From Ascoidea asiatica (taxonomy: Eukaryota > Ascomycota > Saccharomycetes > Ascoideales > Ascoideaceae), in NCBI GenBank assembly GCA_001600695.1, contig BCKQ01000012.1:393997-451166 (forward strand): a stretch of DNA of 57,170 bases. The letters run 5' to 3'. Position 1 is the stretch's first letter, and the number at the start of each line of letters is the position of its first letter. A model generated the notes under the pieces. The model was not told the DNA's origin. It made no database searches and saw only the letters and a list, made by a program, of their open reading frames with translations. A program made the position numbers and the translations under genes. This document shows, piece after piece, positions 30,100 to 41,200 of the stretch.

Positions 30100-30454
30100 T
30101 TTTCCCCGGTTTTGTTTTTTCTTCACTTTTCTTCACTTTTCTGCGGGTTTTATGTGGGTTTTATCGTTAATGCGCGCATTTATCAACGCAATTTCTATAT
30201 TTTTCAATTTTCAATGAATTCTCAATGAATTCTCAATGAATTTTCAATTCTTAATCTTTTTTTTTACACCTCACAACTTTTTTTTTTTTATTCTATTATT
30301 TTGTATTATTTTGTATTGTATTTATAATATAAATACTTTAATTATTCCAATATATTTATACTTCTAATCATATATCATATCATATCATATCATATCAAAT
30401 AATATCAAATAATATCTTATTATATCAATCAATTCTCAATTATAATTTTTAAAA

Positions 30455-30910
30455 ATGTCAACTGAAAGAACTTTTATTGCAATTAAACCAGATGGTGTTC
30501 AAAGAGGTTTAATCTCAAATATCTTAGGTAGATTTGAAAATAGAGGTTATAAATTAGTTGGAATTAAATTATGTTCACCTTCTGAAAATTTATTAAAACA
30601 ACATTATGAAGATTTAACTGAAAAACCATTTTTTCCAAGTTTATTATCTTATATGTTATCTGGTCCAGTTTTAGCAACTGTTTGGGAAGGTAAAGATGTT
30701 GTAAAACAAGGTAGATCTATTTTAGGTGCAACTAATCCTTTAAATTCTGCTCCTGGTACAATTAGAGCTGATTTTGCAATTGATATGGGTAGAAATGTTT
30801 GTCATGGTTCTGATTCTGTTGCTTCTGCAAATAGAGAAATTGATTTATGGTTTAAAAAAGATGAATTAGTTTCTTATAAATCTGCTTTAGCTTCTTGGAT
30901 TTATGAATAA
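30455..30910 (+). CDS. YNK1: Nucleoside diphosphate kinase
   Basis: A 151-residue enzyme that passes the gamma-phosphate from ATP to other (d)NDPs through a phospho-histidine. All family marks are present: [15 protein letters not shown] (Lys11), [14 protein letters not shown] (Kpn loop and nucleotide-binding Arg104), and NVCHGSDSV with the phosphorylated His117. The C-terminal [12 protein letters not shown] matches eukaryotic NDPKs. Length is typical (151-153) and the enzyme is usually a hexamer in the cytosol and mitochondrial intermembrane space. Its codon use is the most regular in the window (TTA, AGA, CCA), as expected for a well-expressed gene. Confidence 0.97.
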   Translation: MSTERTFIAIKPDGVQRGLISNILGRFENRGYKLVGIKLCSPSENLLKQHYEDLTEKPFFPSLLSYMLSGPVLATVWEGKDVVKQGRSILGATNPLNSAPGTIRADFAIDMGRNVCHGSDSVASANREIDLWFKKDELVSYKSALASWIYE

Positions 30911-31237
30911 TTTATTAATGAATAATTTATTTATCAAATTATATATTCTATACTCTAAATTCTTATTTAATTAATCAATAAATTATATTATTTGTTATAT
31001 AAAATAATTATTTAAGAATTGTTACCCGTAAATTTGAAATATTTTTATAAACTTTAATTCCTTAATCACATGAATTTCCCTTTAAATTATGATATCTACA
31101 AGCAATATTACAACCAATATTTTTTTTTAAATTTCTATACTGTATTGTATAATAAATATTTTATTTAATTCTTTTCTAATATGATAAATCAAATTATATC
31201 AATAAAGTAATAAAGAGTTGAATATATTAAAAAAAAA
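30911..31237. promoter_or_regulatory. Spacer and promoter upstream of the RMP1-like gene
   Basis: A short AT-rich region holding TTACCCG (31022-31028), the core of the Reb1 site, 210 bp before the next ATG. Nothing else is seen. Confidence 0.5.
31022..31028 (+). promoter_or_regulatory. TTACCCG, Reb1-type site
   Basis: Matches the Reb1 general regulatory factor core. A second copy is at 44140-44146, upstream of the gene at 44644. Confidence 0.45.
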
Positions 31238-32287
31238 ATGTCAAGAAATAAAGATATTGAAAAAGATTTACCAAATTTAGTTTTATCAGAACATCATCAA
31301 AATCAATTATTATCTGAATTTCAAATTTTACATTTAATTTATCATAGAAATAAAAATCAACATCATTCTTCAATATATTGGAAAAATATAAATTTATTAC
31401 ATCGAAATTTAAAAAAATTATTAATAAATTTTGAAAATTTAAATAATTATTATATAAATTATAAAATTAATAAAATTAAATTTAATAATAATCAAATTAA
31501 TTTAAAAATTTTAAAAAAAAATTCAATTAAAAAAATTATAGATTTAAATAAAAAAATTATAAAATTTTCAAATTTTATTAATAATAAATTAATTAAAGAT
31601 TCATATTATAAATTTCATGGAATTTTAAAATTATCTCAATTTATATCTTTAGGATTTTCATTAATTGGAATAATCTCTAAAGTTTCAAATATTTTATTAA
31701 AAGTTAAAGATTCTAATACTTTATCAATAAGTAATATTAATATAAGTAGTAATAATAGTAATAAAGCAAATAAAAAAAATAAAACTAAAAATAAATTAAG
31801 CGCTGATATTCAAAATGTTATTGAAGATAATAATGATATTGGAATAGAAATTAAAAATGAAACTGAAGTTATTGAAGATAATTTAAATAATAATGAAAAT
31901 TCAATTATATCATATTCTATTGAAAACAATATAATTTCAAAAAAGGAATTGAAAAAAAAATCAAAAATGAAATCAAAAGACTCAAAATCTATTATAAATG
32001 ATATATTCAATTCAAATTCCAATAGTGATATAGTTCAGAATGAAGTTTTTGATAATAAAGAAACTGAAAATAAAGATTTACTTCTCAAAGAAGATACAAC
32101 AAACATTCAAAATCCAAACAAACCCTCAGATTTATCCACTTCTCCCAAGATTTCAAAAGCTTCAAAAGCTTCAAAAGCTTCAAAAACTTCAAAAACTTCA
32201 AAGAAATCTAAAATCTCAAAGCCAGAGAAATCGAAGAAAAAGAAGAAATCGTCTAAAAAAGCAATGGCTGATATTTTTGGGTTCTGA
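31238..32287 (+). CDS. RMP1: RNase MRP subunit Rmp1-like protein
   Basis: A 349-residue protein. Residues 24-62 carry the Rmp1 family pattern: LLSEFQILHLIYHRNKNQHH (24-43) followed by YWKNINLLHRNLKKLL (47-62); other fungi have L..L.YHRNKNQHR...WWK....L.R.L..L. Rmp1 is specific to RNase MRP, which cleaves pre-rRNA and some mRNAs in the nucleolus, and is absent from RNase P. After a helical region (to about 150) the tail is low complexity: acidic, then (SKA)n/(SKT)n repeats and a Lys-rich end (SKPEKSKKKKKSSKKA), probably for RNA binding or nucleolar targeting. S. cerevisiae Rmp1 is about 200 residues, so this one has an extended tail. Confidence 0.8.
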   Translation: MSRNKDIEKDLPNLVLSEHHQNQLLSEFQILHLIYHRNKNQHHSSIYWKNINLLHRNLKKLLINFENLNNYYINYKINKIKFNNNQINLKILKKNSIKKIIDLNKKIIKFSNFINNKLIKDSYYKFHGILKLSQFISLGFSLIGIISKVSNILLKVKDSNTLSISNINISSNNSNKANKKNKTKNKLSADIQNVIEDNNDIGIEIKNETEVIEDNLNNNENSIISYSIENNIISKKELKKKSKMKSKDSKSIINDIFNSNSNSDIVQNEVFDNKETENKDLLLKEDTTNIQNPNKPSDLSTSPKISKASKASKASKTSKTSKKSKISKPEKSKKKKKSSKKAMADIFGF

Positions 32288-32881
32288 AAGTTGAAAGTTG
32301 AAAGTTGAAAGTTGAAAGTTGCTGCTGGTGAGAGTTTTCTTTTTAGTGGCACTTTCAGCTTCTTCTCCGCAGACGCACCAAAATCACCAAATTCACCAAA
32401 TTCACCAACACAAACAGCAGAAACACCGACAAAAGCCAGCAAAGTCTTTTTTTTTCCTTTCTCTTTTGTTTTGTTTTGTGTAACTGGTGAATTCTCCAGT
32501 CTCCAATGTCCTTTCAGAGCCAATGGAATAATCAAAGTAATAATCAAAGTAATAATCAAAGTAATAATAAAAATAATAAAAGTAATATCAAAAGTAACCA
32601 GAATTTCATTCATTTGTGTAATAAGTTCAAATTCTATTAAAAAAAGTTTCTTTAAAATGATTGGAAATTACTCAATTTTTTTAAAATTTTTTTATTTTCT
32701 AAATTTTAATTTTTTATAATTTTTATCAATTATTTATGAAATCTAATAAAAAAGGAAATATATAATTATATTATATTATATTTTATGATATATATATATT
32801 CGTAATTAAATAAATAAAAAAAAAAAAAAATAATTTAAATTTGCTTAATTTTTTTCATTAATTTGCTTAATTTATTTCAAG
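32288..32881. other. Intergenic region with tandem repeats
   Basis: A GAAAGTT x5 tandem (32286-32320) overlaps the preceding stop. A GC-richer stretch with CACCAAAATCACCAAA (32377-32392) recurs in the region near 34250. AATAATCAAAGT units (about 32527-32565), (TATA)n and an A run before the next ATG complete it. Frames on both strands are repeat translations. Confidence 0.5.
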
Positions 32882-33013
32882 ATGCATTCACCTAGATTTA
32901 AATTAAATATTATTTTAATAAGTTTTTTATTTTCTCATTTATTAATTGTTTCTGCTCTTAATCAATCACTAAAAAATAAAGTATATAAAGAAAATTATAT
33001 TAAAGTTAATGAT

Positions 33014-33060
<47 letters not shown>

Positions 33061-33919
33061 TAATGTTAATGGTAATGAAAAAGATAATGTTGTTTATATA
33101 ACAGTTCCAGAAACTCAAATTATTACAGTTACTACCACTGTTACTTATGGTTATGAAGATGGAGAAAATAAAACAAAATCATTTGAACCAATTAGTAGTG
33201 TTACTGTTATACCAGAAAAACCAAAAGAAGAAATTCAACCAGAACCTATTCCAGAACCAATTGTAGAACCAATTACAGAACCTACTCCAGCTCCACCAGC
33301 TCCTGCTCCACATCCTCCAGCAGATTCACAATATCCTTCACCTCCACCTCCAGCACCAGCACCAGAACCTCATCCAGAACCTAATCCACATCCTCCACCA
33401 ACAGTAACTCCAACTCCAACTCCAGTTCCTGCTCCACATCCTCCAAGTGATGAAATAATTGTACCTACTGTTGAAGTATCTAGTACTATTAATATTAGTA
33501 CCATTACAACTAATACTGTAGAAGAAGAAGTTACATTTTATATTCCTGATAAAAATTTAGAAACATTAATTGGTGGTAATACACACACTGGTTCTTCAAC
33601 TTATAAAAATAGACAATTAGTTGAATATCCAACAGGTTTAGCAGGAAAAAATTATACAGATAAAAATTATTTAAATGAAAATAATAAAAATAATGTAAAT
33701 TATAATAATAGTAATAATAATTCAAGTAGTAATAAAGAAATTGGAGATTCAAATGATGATGATATTTTTAATGATATGATTAAAAATAATGATAATAATG
33801 AGAATAGTAATTCTCCACAATCACAATCACCAGAAACATTTTTAAATAGTGGTTTCAAATATAGTTTTAATTCAATTATTTTTATTGGATCTCTGTTTTT
33901 ACTTTTATTAGTATGTTAA
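32882..33919 (+). CDS. Proline-rich GPI-type cell wall protein
   Basis: A 345-residue secreted protein. Residues 1-26 are a signal peptide (hydrophobic 10-25, ending SALNQ). A 16-residue Asn run follows (about 45-60). ITVTTTVTYGYEDGEN at about 80-95 is typical of Thr-rich wall proteins. Residues 110-190 form a Pro-rich tract with EP(I/T), APAPHPP and PTPTP units; APHPP appears twice. The rest is Asn/Ser-rich, ending in a hydrophobic GPI-like tail (FNSIIFIGSLFLLLLVC). The Pro-rich tract may act as a stiff spacer or bind other wall polymers. No orthologue recognised. Confidence 0.75.
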
Positions 33920-35600
33920 TTTCCAATTTTAAAATTCAAAATTTAAGATTCAAGATTTAAAAATTAAAAAGAACTCAATCATTTAGATTGATTCATTTAT
34001 TATATACAGTATTTATATGTTTATGTTTATGTTTATGTTTATGTTTATTATTTATTATTTATTATTTATTAGTTTATTAGTTTATTTCCCAAAAGGGGAA
34101 AGGTTTATTCAAAATTATAACTTTACAGAAATAAAATGACAATTAAGAGTTTAAAATATAAAATAAAAACTTGTAGATGAAAGTGAATATTCCTAATATT
34201 ACTTTCATGAAACCTTCGTTGGTTCTCAGACTGTCTCTAGACACAGTAAAATCACCAAAATCACCAAAATCACCAAAAAGAACAGAACAGAACAAAACAC
34301 AGCACTAATCGCAGCAGCGCAATAGTTTAATAATGCGTACAATACTGCGTAAAAATTATTTATCCGCCATTTCCGTGTGGGTTTTATTTTTTTATTTATT
34401 TCCGCGTACCGGATTATTATATTCATAGTCACGTGCCCATAGACCGGCTTACAGTTGCATATTTACTTCCAACTGTGCAGCAGCGCTAAGTTTTTGTGAT
34501 TTTTGTGTTTTTGTTTTTTGTTTTTTGTTTTTTGTGTTTTTTGCGCGGGCGCCGCCGGTGTGAATTTGCTCGCTCGACGACTGCCAAAAACTCACACGCA
34601 GCAGAAGCAGCAAAGGAAGCAGCAGTCAACGAGAAGAGAACTTGAACAGCTTCCATAACTCAGACAGCTGAAGGAAGTGAACAAGCTGAGCAGTGTAAAA
34701 GGAAGAGTGTAAATGGAAGAGTGTAAATGGAGCAGTGAAGATTTGAGAGCTGAAAATGGGCACTTTTCCAGGAATTTTCTTTCGTTTCAAGCCAGAAAGA
34801 AGCAAATTTTCTAAATTTCAGATTTAACGCGACTTTTCAGTCATTTGAGAAAACGCAAACTGAAAATATAATTCAATTTACAACACTTTTGGAAGTTGAT
34901 AATATAACATTTGATGTAATAATATAATATAATATAATATAATATAATAATAGTAGATATAATACGAATTGTCTTTAAAGTGTAAAAGAAAATACTAATT
35001 ACAATTATAAAAAACTGAAGTTAACTAATAAATTCATTGATATTCTTCTTAGTTAAATTTTTAAAGCAAAAAAAATCAAAATTTGAGCGAAAATTTTAAA
35101 TTACTTACAATTTAATCGGAATTCATTCAATATTTTCAAGTTTTCTGCCTTTTTTTTTTATTAGAAATTGTTATTTACAGTAATAATTATAATAATAATA
35201 ATATTATTATTGACAATCAATATTAATATATCATTAACAATATAACAATATCAATAAAAATTAAATGGAATTAATTTGAATTTGAATTATATTTCAAATT
35301 ATATTTCAATTATTTAATATTAACTTATTTAATCCTGTAAATAAATATACTTAACATTATAAAACTATTACATTTCTTTAATTAATCAAAATAACTAACG
35401 TTACTCAATCTATCTCATTTTAAATAATAATATCTTCATTTATTTATTTCTCAATCAATCAATCAATCAATCATCAATCAATCATCAATCAATCATCAAT
35501 CAATCAATCAATTAATATATTAATCAACTAATCAATTATTTGCTTGATAAAGCTTTTTATAATATAAATATAAATACAATTTGAATTCCAAAATAATATT
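33920..35600. promoter_or_regulatory. Long upstream region of TAF14
   Basis: Starts with TTTATG (34015-34050) and TTTATTA repeats. A GC-rich section runs 34220-34860 with AAAATCACC x3 (about 34247-34280), CACGTG (34430-34435), a TTTTTTGT run, GCGCGGGCGCCGCCGG (34541-34557) and repeated AGTGTAAATGGA. The last 700 bp are AT-rich with (AATAT)n and a CAATCAATCAT array (about 35453-35512). No ORF is supported. Confidence 0.45.
34430..34435. promoter_or_regulatory. CACGTG E-box
   Basis: GTCACGTGCC, a perfect GTCACGTG, in the GC island upstream of TAF14. Confidence 0.5.
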
Positions 35601-36331
35601 ATGAAAATGAGTGAAGTAAGTACTTTTTTTTTATATTATATCTTTATATTATATCTTTATTTATATTATTATTATATATACTAACTAATTATTATATATT
35701 ATATAGGTTAAAAGAACTATTAGAGTAACTACAATTCAAAATATAACTGATATGCCAGTTGTTGAAGAAGGTTTTCCAGTAAGAAAATGGTCAATTGATA
35801 TTAAAATGCTTGATTCAAATGGTAATGAAATTCCTGCAAATGTTTTTGATAAAGTTACTTATCATTTACATCCAACTTTTGTAAATCCAATTAAAACTGT
35901 TAAAAAACCTCCTTTTAAAATTATTGAACATGGTTGGGGTGAATTTGATTTATCAATTAATTTACATTTAATTGATAAAGCTGGTGAAAAAATTATTGAT
36001 CATGATTTAAATTTTAAACAAAATAAATATATAAATGATCATATTTTAACTTTTCCAACAAATAAACCAAAATTAGCTAAAATTTTACAAGAAAGTGGTT
36101 CAGTACCAATTTTAGATAATAATAATACTAATACTAATAAATTAAATAATTCTTTAAATGATATTAATAATTCAATTAATAATATTAATAATAATACAAA
36201 TAATACAAATAATACAAATAATAATAATATTAAAAATGATATTGAACCTCAGACTGAGATACTAAGGAATAATAATATAAATAATGGAAATGAAACTTTA
36301 AATGGAAATGGAATAACAACATCAAATGAAT

Positions 36332-36370
<39 letters not shown>

Positions 36371-36711
36371 GTAATTCAATTGGTGATAAAAGAAAAAATA
36401 ATACAAATGATATAAAAAATAAAAAACAAAAATTATCAAATAATAATAATAATAATAATAATCATAATTATCAATCTTCATCTGCAGCAATGAAAGGTTC
36501 AATTAATTTAGAAAAATTAGCAAATGGTTTAACAAAATTATCTGAAGATGATTTATTAGGTGTTGTTCAAATGGTAACTGATAATAAAACTGGTGAAATG
36601 TCAATTAATAATAATGTCAATGAAGGTGAATTCACTATGGATTTATATACTTTTCCAGATGCTTTATTAAAAAGTTTATGGGATTATGTTTCAAAAAAAG
36701 CAAATTTATAA
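35601..36711 (+). CDS. TAF14: YEATS-domain protein Taf14, spliced
   Basis: A 339-residue acyl-lysine reader shared by TFIID, TFIIF, INO80, SWI/SNF and NuA3. Exon 1 is 35601-35615; a 91-nt intron (35616-35706) has donor GTAAGT, branch TACTAAC (35679-35685) and acceptor TAG; exon 2 is 35707-36711. The spliced start runs MKMSE then VKRTIRVTTIQNITDMP, matching yeast Taf14; a second ATG two codons on (35607) could be the true start. The YEATS domain (about 10-130) shows FPVRKWSIDI, VTYHLHPTF, GWGEFDLSI and HDLNF. A long Asn-rich linker (about 145-255) precedes the C-terminal ET domain (about 265-339; LEKLANGLTKLSEDDLLGVV and LYTFPDALLKSLWDYV). S. cerevisiae TAF14 has an intron at the same place. 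Confidence 0.95.
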
Positions 36712-37365
36712 TTATAATTTTTTATAATTTAATTTAATTTAATTTAATTAGTTAATTATTATATTTGTTTATTATATCTGTTTATTACTATTACTATTAC
36801 TATTATTATCACTATTATTACTTTTACTTTTACTTTTACTATTATAGTTTTTTTTTTTTTTGTTTTCAAGAATTTATATAAATAATACTAAATTTATATA
36901 CGTAATTAATTCTATTCAATATTATTGTAATCAAATATATCTTTAATTATTCTAATAATTTTTAACATATTATTTGTTTTGTTGTCCTTTTTAGTTTAGA
37001 AAACATACTCAAATTCATCATTTTTTTTATATTTTCTACATTTGGTTTAATTTCCTTGTTTTGGGATTAACATAACATACTTTTACAAAATATTATCAAT
37101 AAACAATTTATTTTATTTTAATTGCAAATCATTATCATTTAACAAGGAATATCAATTCATTATTCAATTTACTTAAGAAATATCTACTGAGTTCTTAATA
37201 AACTTCCATAAAACCAGGATTTAATGACTGAATGCAGCTTCAACATTTTAAAAGCATTTTATTTTAAAGCATTTTCAAAGCACTTTCAAAACCATTGCAA
37301 TTTTTTCAAAAGATCACAAATTTAGAAAAATTTCTCCGATTTCAACCAAGAAAATTTTAAATGAT

Positions 37366-37371
37366 CACGTG
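37366..37371. promoter_or_regulatory. CACGTG E-box between convergent genes
   Basis: GATCACGTGG, a perfect RTCACGTG, 135 bp from intergenic motif copy B. Confidence 0.45.
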
Positions 37372-37505
37372 GAAATAAAATAAAAACCACGGCTGTGGAT
37401 GCTTCCAGATAATGTCATCTGAGGCAGAAAAAACATCACTTTACCTTAAACTCCAAGTTTGTGGATTTAATATGTTTATGCAACTTTTGCATACTTTTAC
37501 GTACT

Positions 37506-37548
37506 ACTAAATTGCACTACGTTATTTTGCATTGACCCACAAAACTGG
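37506..37548 (+). promoter_or_regulatory. Intergenic motif, clear copy B
   Basis: Reads ACTAAATTGCACTACG, then TTATTTTGCATTG and ACCCACAAAACTGG. It has about 7 extra bases in the middle compared with copies A and C, and shares the last 14 bases exactly with copy C. Confidence 0.6.
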
Positions 37549-38271
37549 CTTTTTCCTTTATTTTTTTTTTTTTTTTTATTACGTTCTCTTACATTTTTAA
37601 TTTTTCTATTTTCTATCTGATAATTAAACTATAAAACAGTAAAACAGTAAATATAAAACCTAGAATATAAAAACAACAAAAAGGATATAAAAACTAAAAC
37701 ATTAAGCATTAAAATCTAAAACAGTAAGACATTTACTGATTTGAAATGAGAAAAAAAACTAAAAAAATTACAATTTACAATGTACAATTAAAAAAAAAAA
37801 AAAAAAAAAATAAAACAAAAATTTGATTGGAATGAATTAGATTAAAATAATTGTCACTCATATTCAGAAAAAAGATTTCTCAAATTCCAATTATCAACTC
37901 AAACATTAGCCTTATAAGTTGAGAAAACTCATTCATTGATTTATTATATTCTTTAACAATCATTCGAGGAATTTATCGAATTAAACTTGAAAGGGATTTT
38001 ACTGATCATCTTTAACTTTTTCTTTATAGTCCATTAAAGTTAATTATTACTCTTAAATTAAAATTCTTTTGATTTAAGTCCATTTTAATTCAAAGATTAG
38101 TCTATCTGATAAATTAAAATTCTCAATTTCTATCTGAAAACTTATATGACAAGTAAGTAGTATGCAAATAATTATCATGGCTCATTATTAAATAGAAATT
38201 GTGTTAAATTGAGATTATCTTATATCTTAAATTTTCTTTTGTTTCCCTTTTTGGAAAACCTAAATTCTCAT

Positions 38272-41200
38272 CTATACACAATTATATTCATTGATATTAA
38301 AATTTTCATCAGTTTCAAAAATTGAAATTTTAATCAAAACTTTTTCATTATTTTTAATTTTATTAACATATAATCCAATATTTTCAAAATGATTATTTGC
38401 ATCAATTACTAATTTCATTATATTTTCAAAATGTAAACTTGCAAGTTTGTTATTTAATCCAATCATTTTACTTAATAAACTTAAACAATTTTTAACTCCA
38501 TTAATATTATGATTCATAGTTTTAAAATCTTCTTTTAAACTTTCTTTATTGAAATTCAATGTTAAAATTTCCATAATAAATACAATTGATGATGATAAAA
38601 TATCTTCAAGAAAATGTGTACCAAATTGACATAAAAACTCTTTATTTAATATTTTTTTGATTAATTTAATACTTTCATGAGCAGATTTTGAGCATAATTT
38701 GATTAATAATTTTGTAAAATCATCTAATGGTTTAATTGCTTCATATAATAAATTCTTCTCTCCATATTTATATTGATTTTCTGATAATTTTAGTCTGTTT
38801 TCTGTTAAATGCAACAATACTGGCATTGTGACTAAATGAATGTATCTACAATAATTTAAATTCATTGAAGAGATAAACTTATCAGATAAAGTTTGATTAC
38901 CAAATTCATTATCATTTTCATTATCATAGTAATTATCCAGATTATCATCCTTATTATTATTATTATTACTATTTTTCTCAATATTATTCTTGATTTCGTT
39001 ATTCTTATCATTTAAATTTTGATTTTCGATTTTAATTTTATCATTATCTTCAATTTTTTTTAAATCTTTTGATAAGTCTTCTTTCCAATGTAAAAATCTT
39101 TTGATAAATCTTGAAATTTTTTCTAAGAAACAATCTTGTGTATGTTTATGAATTTCATTATTATCATAATGTTCAATTGAATTATCACCATTAGTATATT
39201 TTTTAAGATAAATACAATTTAAAACATCTTCAGCCAATTTATTCAATTCAATAAATTTATAAAATAAATTCAAGTTTATTTCACTTTTTGAGTTAACTGG
39301 ATAATTTGTTTTAATATTTCTAAAATTTAAAAAAACTGGTCTACCGGATTTTACAGCATTATTTCTATTCATACAATAACATGACCACCATAATTCTCTA
39401 ATTCTATTAATTTCTTTATCATTATTATAATCATCAAAATCAGAAGTAAAATTACAAATCACAGAAGATTCTTCATGAAGTTGTAAAGATATTGAAATAT
39501 TCATTGCAAGATTTGAATATAATAATGAAATTTCTTTTTCTCCAGCCATTTTAAAATAAAATGAAATTAAAAGATAAACTTCAATAATTTCAATAGTACC
39601 AAAAAATGTATTATATAAAACAGGTAAATTTGATATACATTCTTGAATATAAATTAAGCCAGGTAAATTTTTTTTATTAACTTCATTAATTGGAGAAATA
39701 TAATTTAAGTTTTCATTATCATTATTATTTGATTGATTATTTGATTGATTATTTAAGAAAAATTTATTATCAAATAATTTTCCTAAAGCAATTAAAACAC
39801 AAAATTTATTATACCAAAATTTATTATCAATTAAATTTTTTAAGTATAAAAAGTCATTATTTGAAAAGATTGATTGATCTTTTTGAAAATTTGGTTTTAA
39901 GAATTGATTTGAATTTTGATTTGAATAAATATAAAAAAAGGGTAATAAATTTTTAAAAAAAATATTAATTTGTTTTTTATATTGAATTTTATCAATTGGA
40001 AAATAACTTGAATCTATTACTATTGACATTGTTAAAAAATTATCTAAATAATTTAATAAAATTTTTGAAGATAAATTTTGAAATAAAGATTTATCAATTG
40101 TTATTAAAGGAGAAGAATATAGTGAAGAAGAATATGTCGAAGAAGTATATGAAGAAAATGGAATTGAATTAGTTTGTTTAATTGAATCAGGATTTGAATT
40201 TGGAGAAGAACAAGAAGATGATGAAGAAGAAGATAAAGATAAAGAAGAAAGATAAGTTGGAGAAGTTGAATTAGTATTATTAGTTGTTAAAGTATTATTA
40301 GTATTCGAAGAAGATGAAGAAGAAGGAGAAGTTGTAGAATTTGAGGAATGTAAAGGAGCTAATAAAAAAGATGAAGCTGAAGATAAATTATGAGAATGAA
40401 AATGATTATGATTATGAGGATGACCATGAGTTGGATTATAAATATGAGTTGGAGAATGAGAATGAGAATGTGAATGATCATCTAAATCTAAATTTGAAAT
40501 AAGTTTATTTTTTATACTATCTAAATCATTTTTAATATTTTTTTCTGAATCGTTATTATTATTTTTTATGGATTGATCATTATCTAAAGTGAATAATTTT
40601 TTCTTCTTTTTTTTGATATTTTTATTTATATTTTTCTTTTGATTATTTTCTATTATTTTTTGATTTGAATTAGTATTTGAATTTGAATTTGAATTTAAAT
40701 TTGAGTTTGAGTTTGAGTTTGATTGAGATTGTAATAATAATTGAAATTGTAAGAAATTTAATTTTTTTTTTAAATTTGAAAGATATTTTTCATTAACAGT
40801 AATTTTTTTTAAATTTGAGATAAAAACGCAAGAATTATTTGATAATTTACAAGATCTACAAGGATAATCACCAGAACATTTTGTTTTTCTTTTCTTACAT
40901 CTTTCACAAGCTTTTTTAACTCTTGATGGATTATAATTTGATATAGGTATTTGCTGATTAGATTGAATTTGTTGAATTTGGTTTTGGTTTTGATTTTGAT
41001 TTTGAATTTGAATTTGATTTTGATTTGGCTGAAGTTGTTGAGATTGAGATTGTATTTGAGATTGAAATTGTAAAGGGTTATTATTTGTTAATAAATTTGA
41101 GTTTGTATTTGTTTGATGAACTTTGAATAAAGTTAAAGGCGGCAACGAGCTTTTATTATTATTTATATTGTTGTTTATATTATGTATATTATCTTTTTGT

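Larger units (their letters stand above)
29887..30454. promoter_or_regulatory. YNK1 promoter region
   Basis: AT-rich repeats (TATCATATTCATA) follow AIM41. The middle (30030-30190) is GC-richer with CACGTG and CAGCCAATCA, then TTCACTTTTC repeats and TGCGCGCA (about 30171-30178). Near the ATG is a (ATATC)n tract. No further gene is seen. Confidence 0.55.
36712..38271. other. 1.56-kb spacer between convergent genes, with promoter-like motifs
   Basis: AT-rich except for 37180-37560, where CACGTG (37366-37371), ACCACGGCTGTGG and intergenic motif copy B (37506-37548) cluster, followed by a 20-nt T run (about 37559-37577). A 21-nt A run lies at 37790-37810. TAF14 ends and the zinc-cluster gene ends here, so neither needs a promoter. 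I find no ORF with protein features; an RNA gene is possible. Confidence 0.5.

Noticed and set aside
37366-37480. Point-centromere-like order: RTCACGTG (CDEI) and TGTTTATG 100 bp away
   Set aside because: The spacer is not a long AT-only CDEII, the second part lacks the CCG core of CDEIII, and CACGTG occurs at many other places here.
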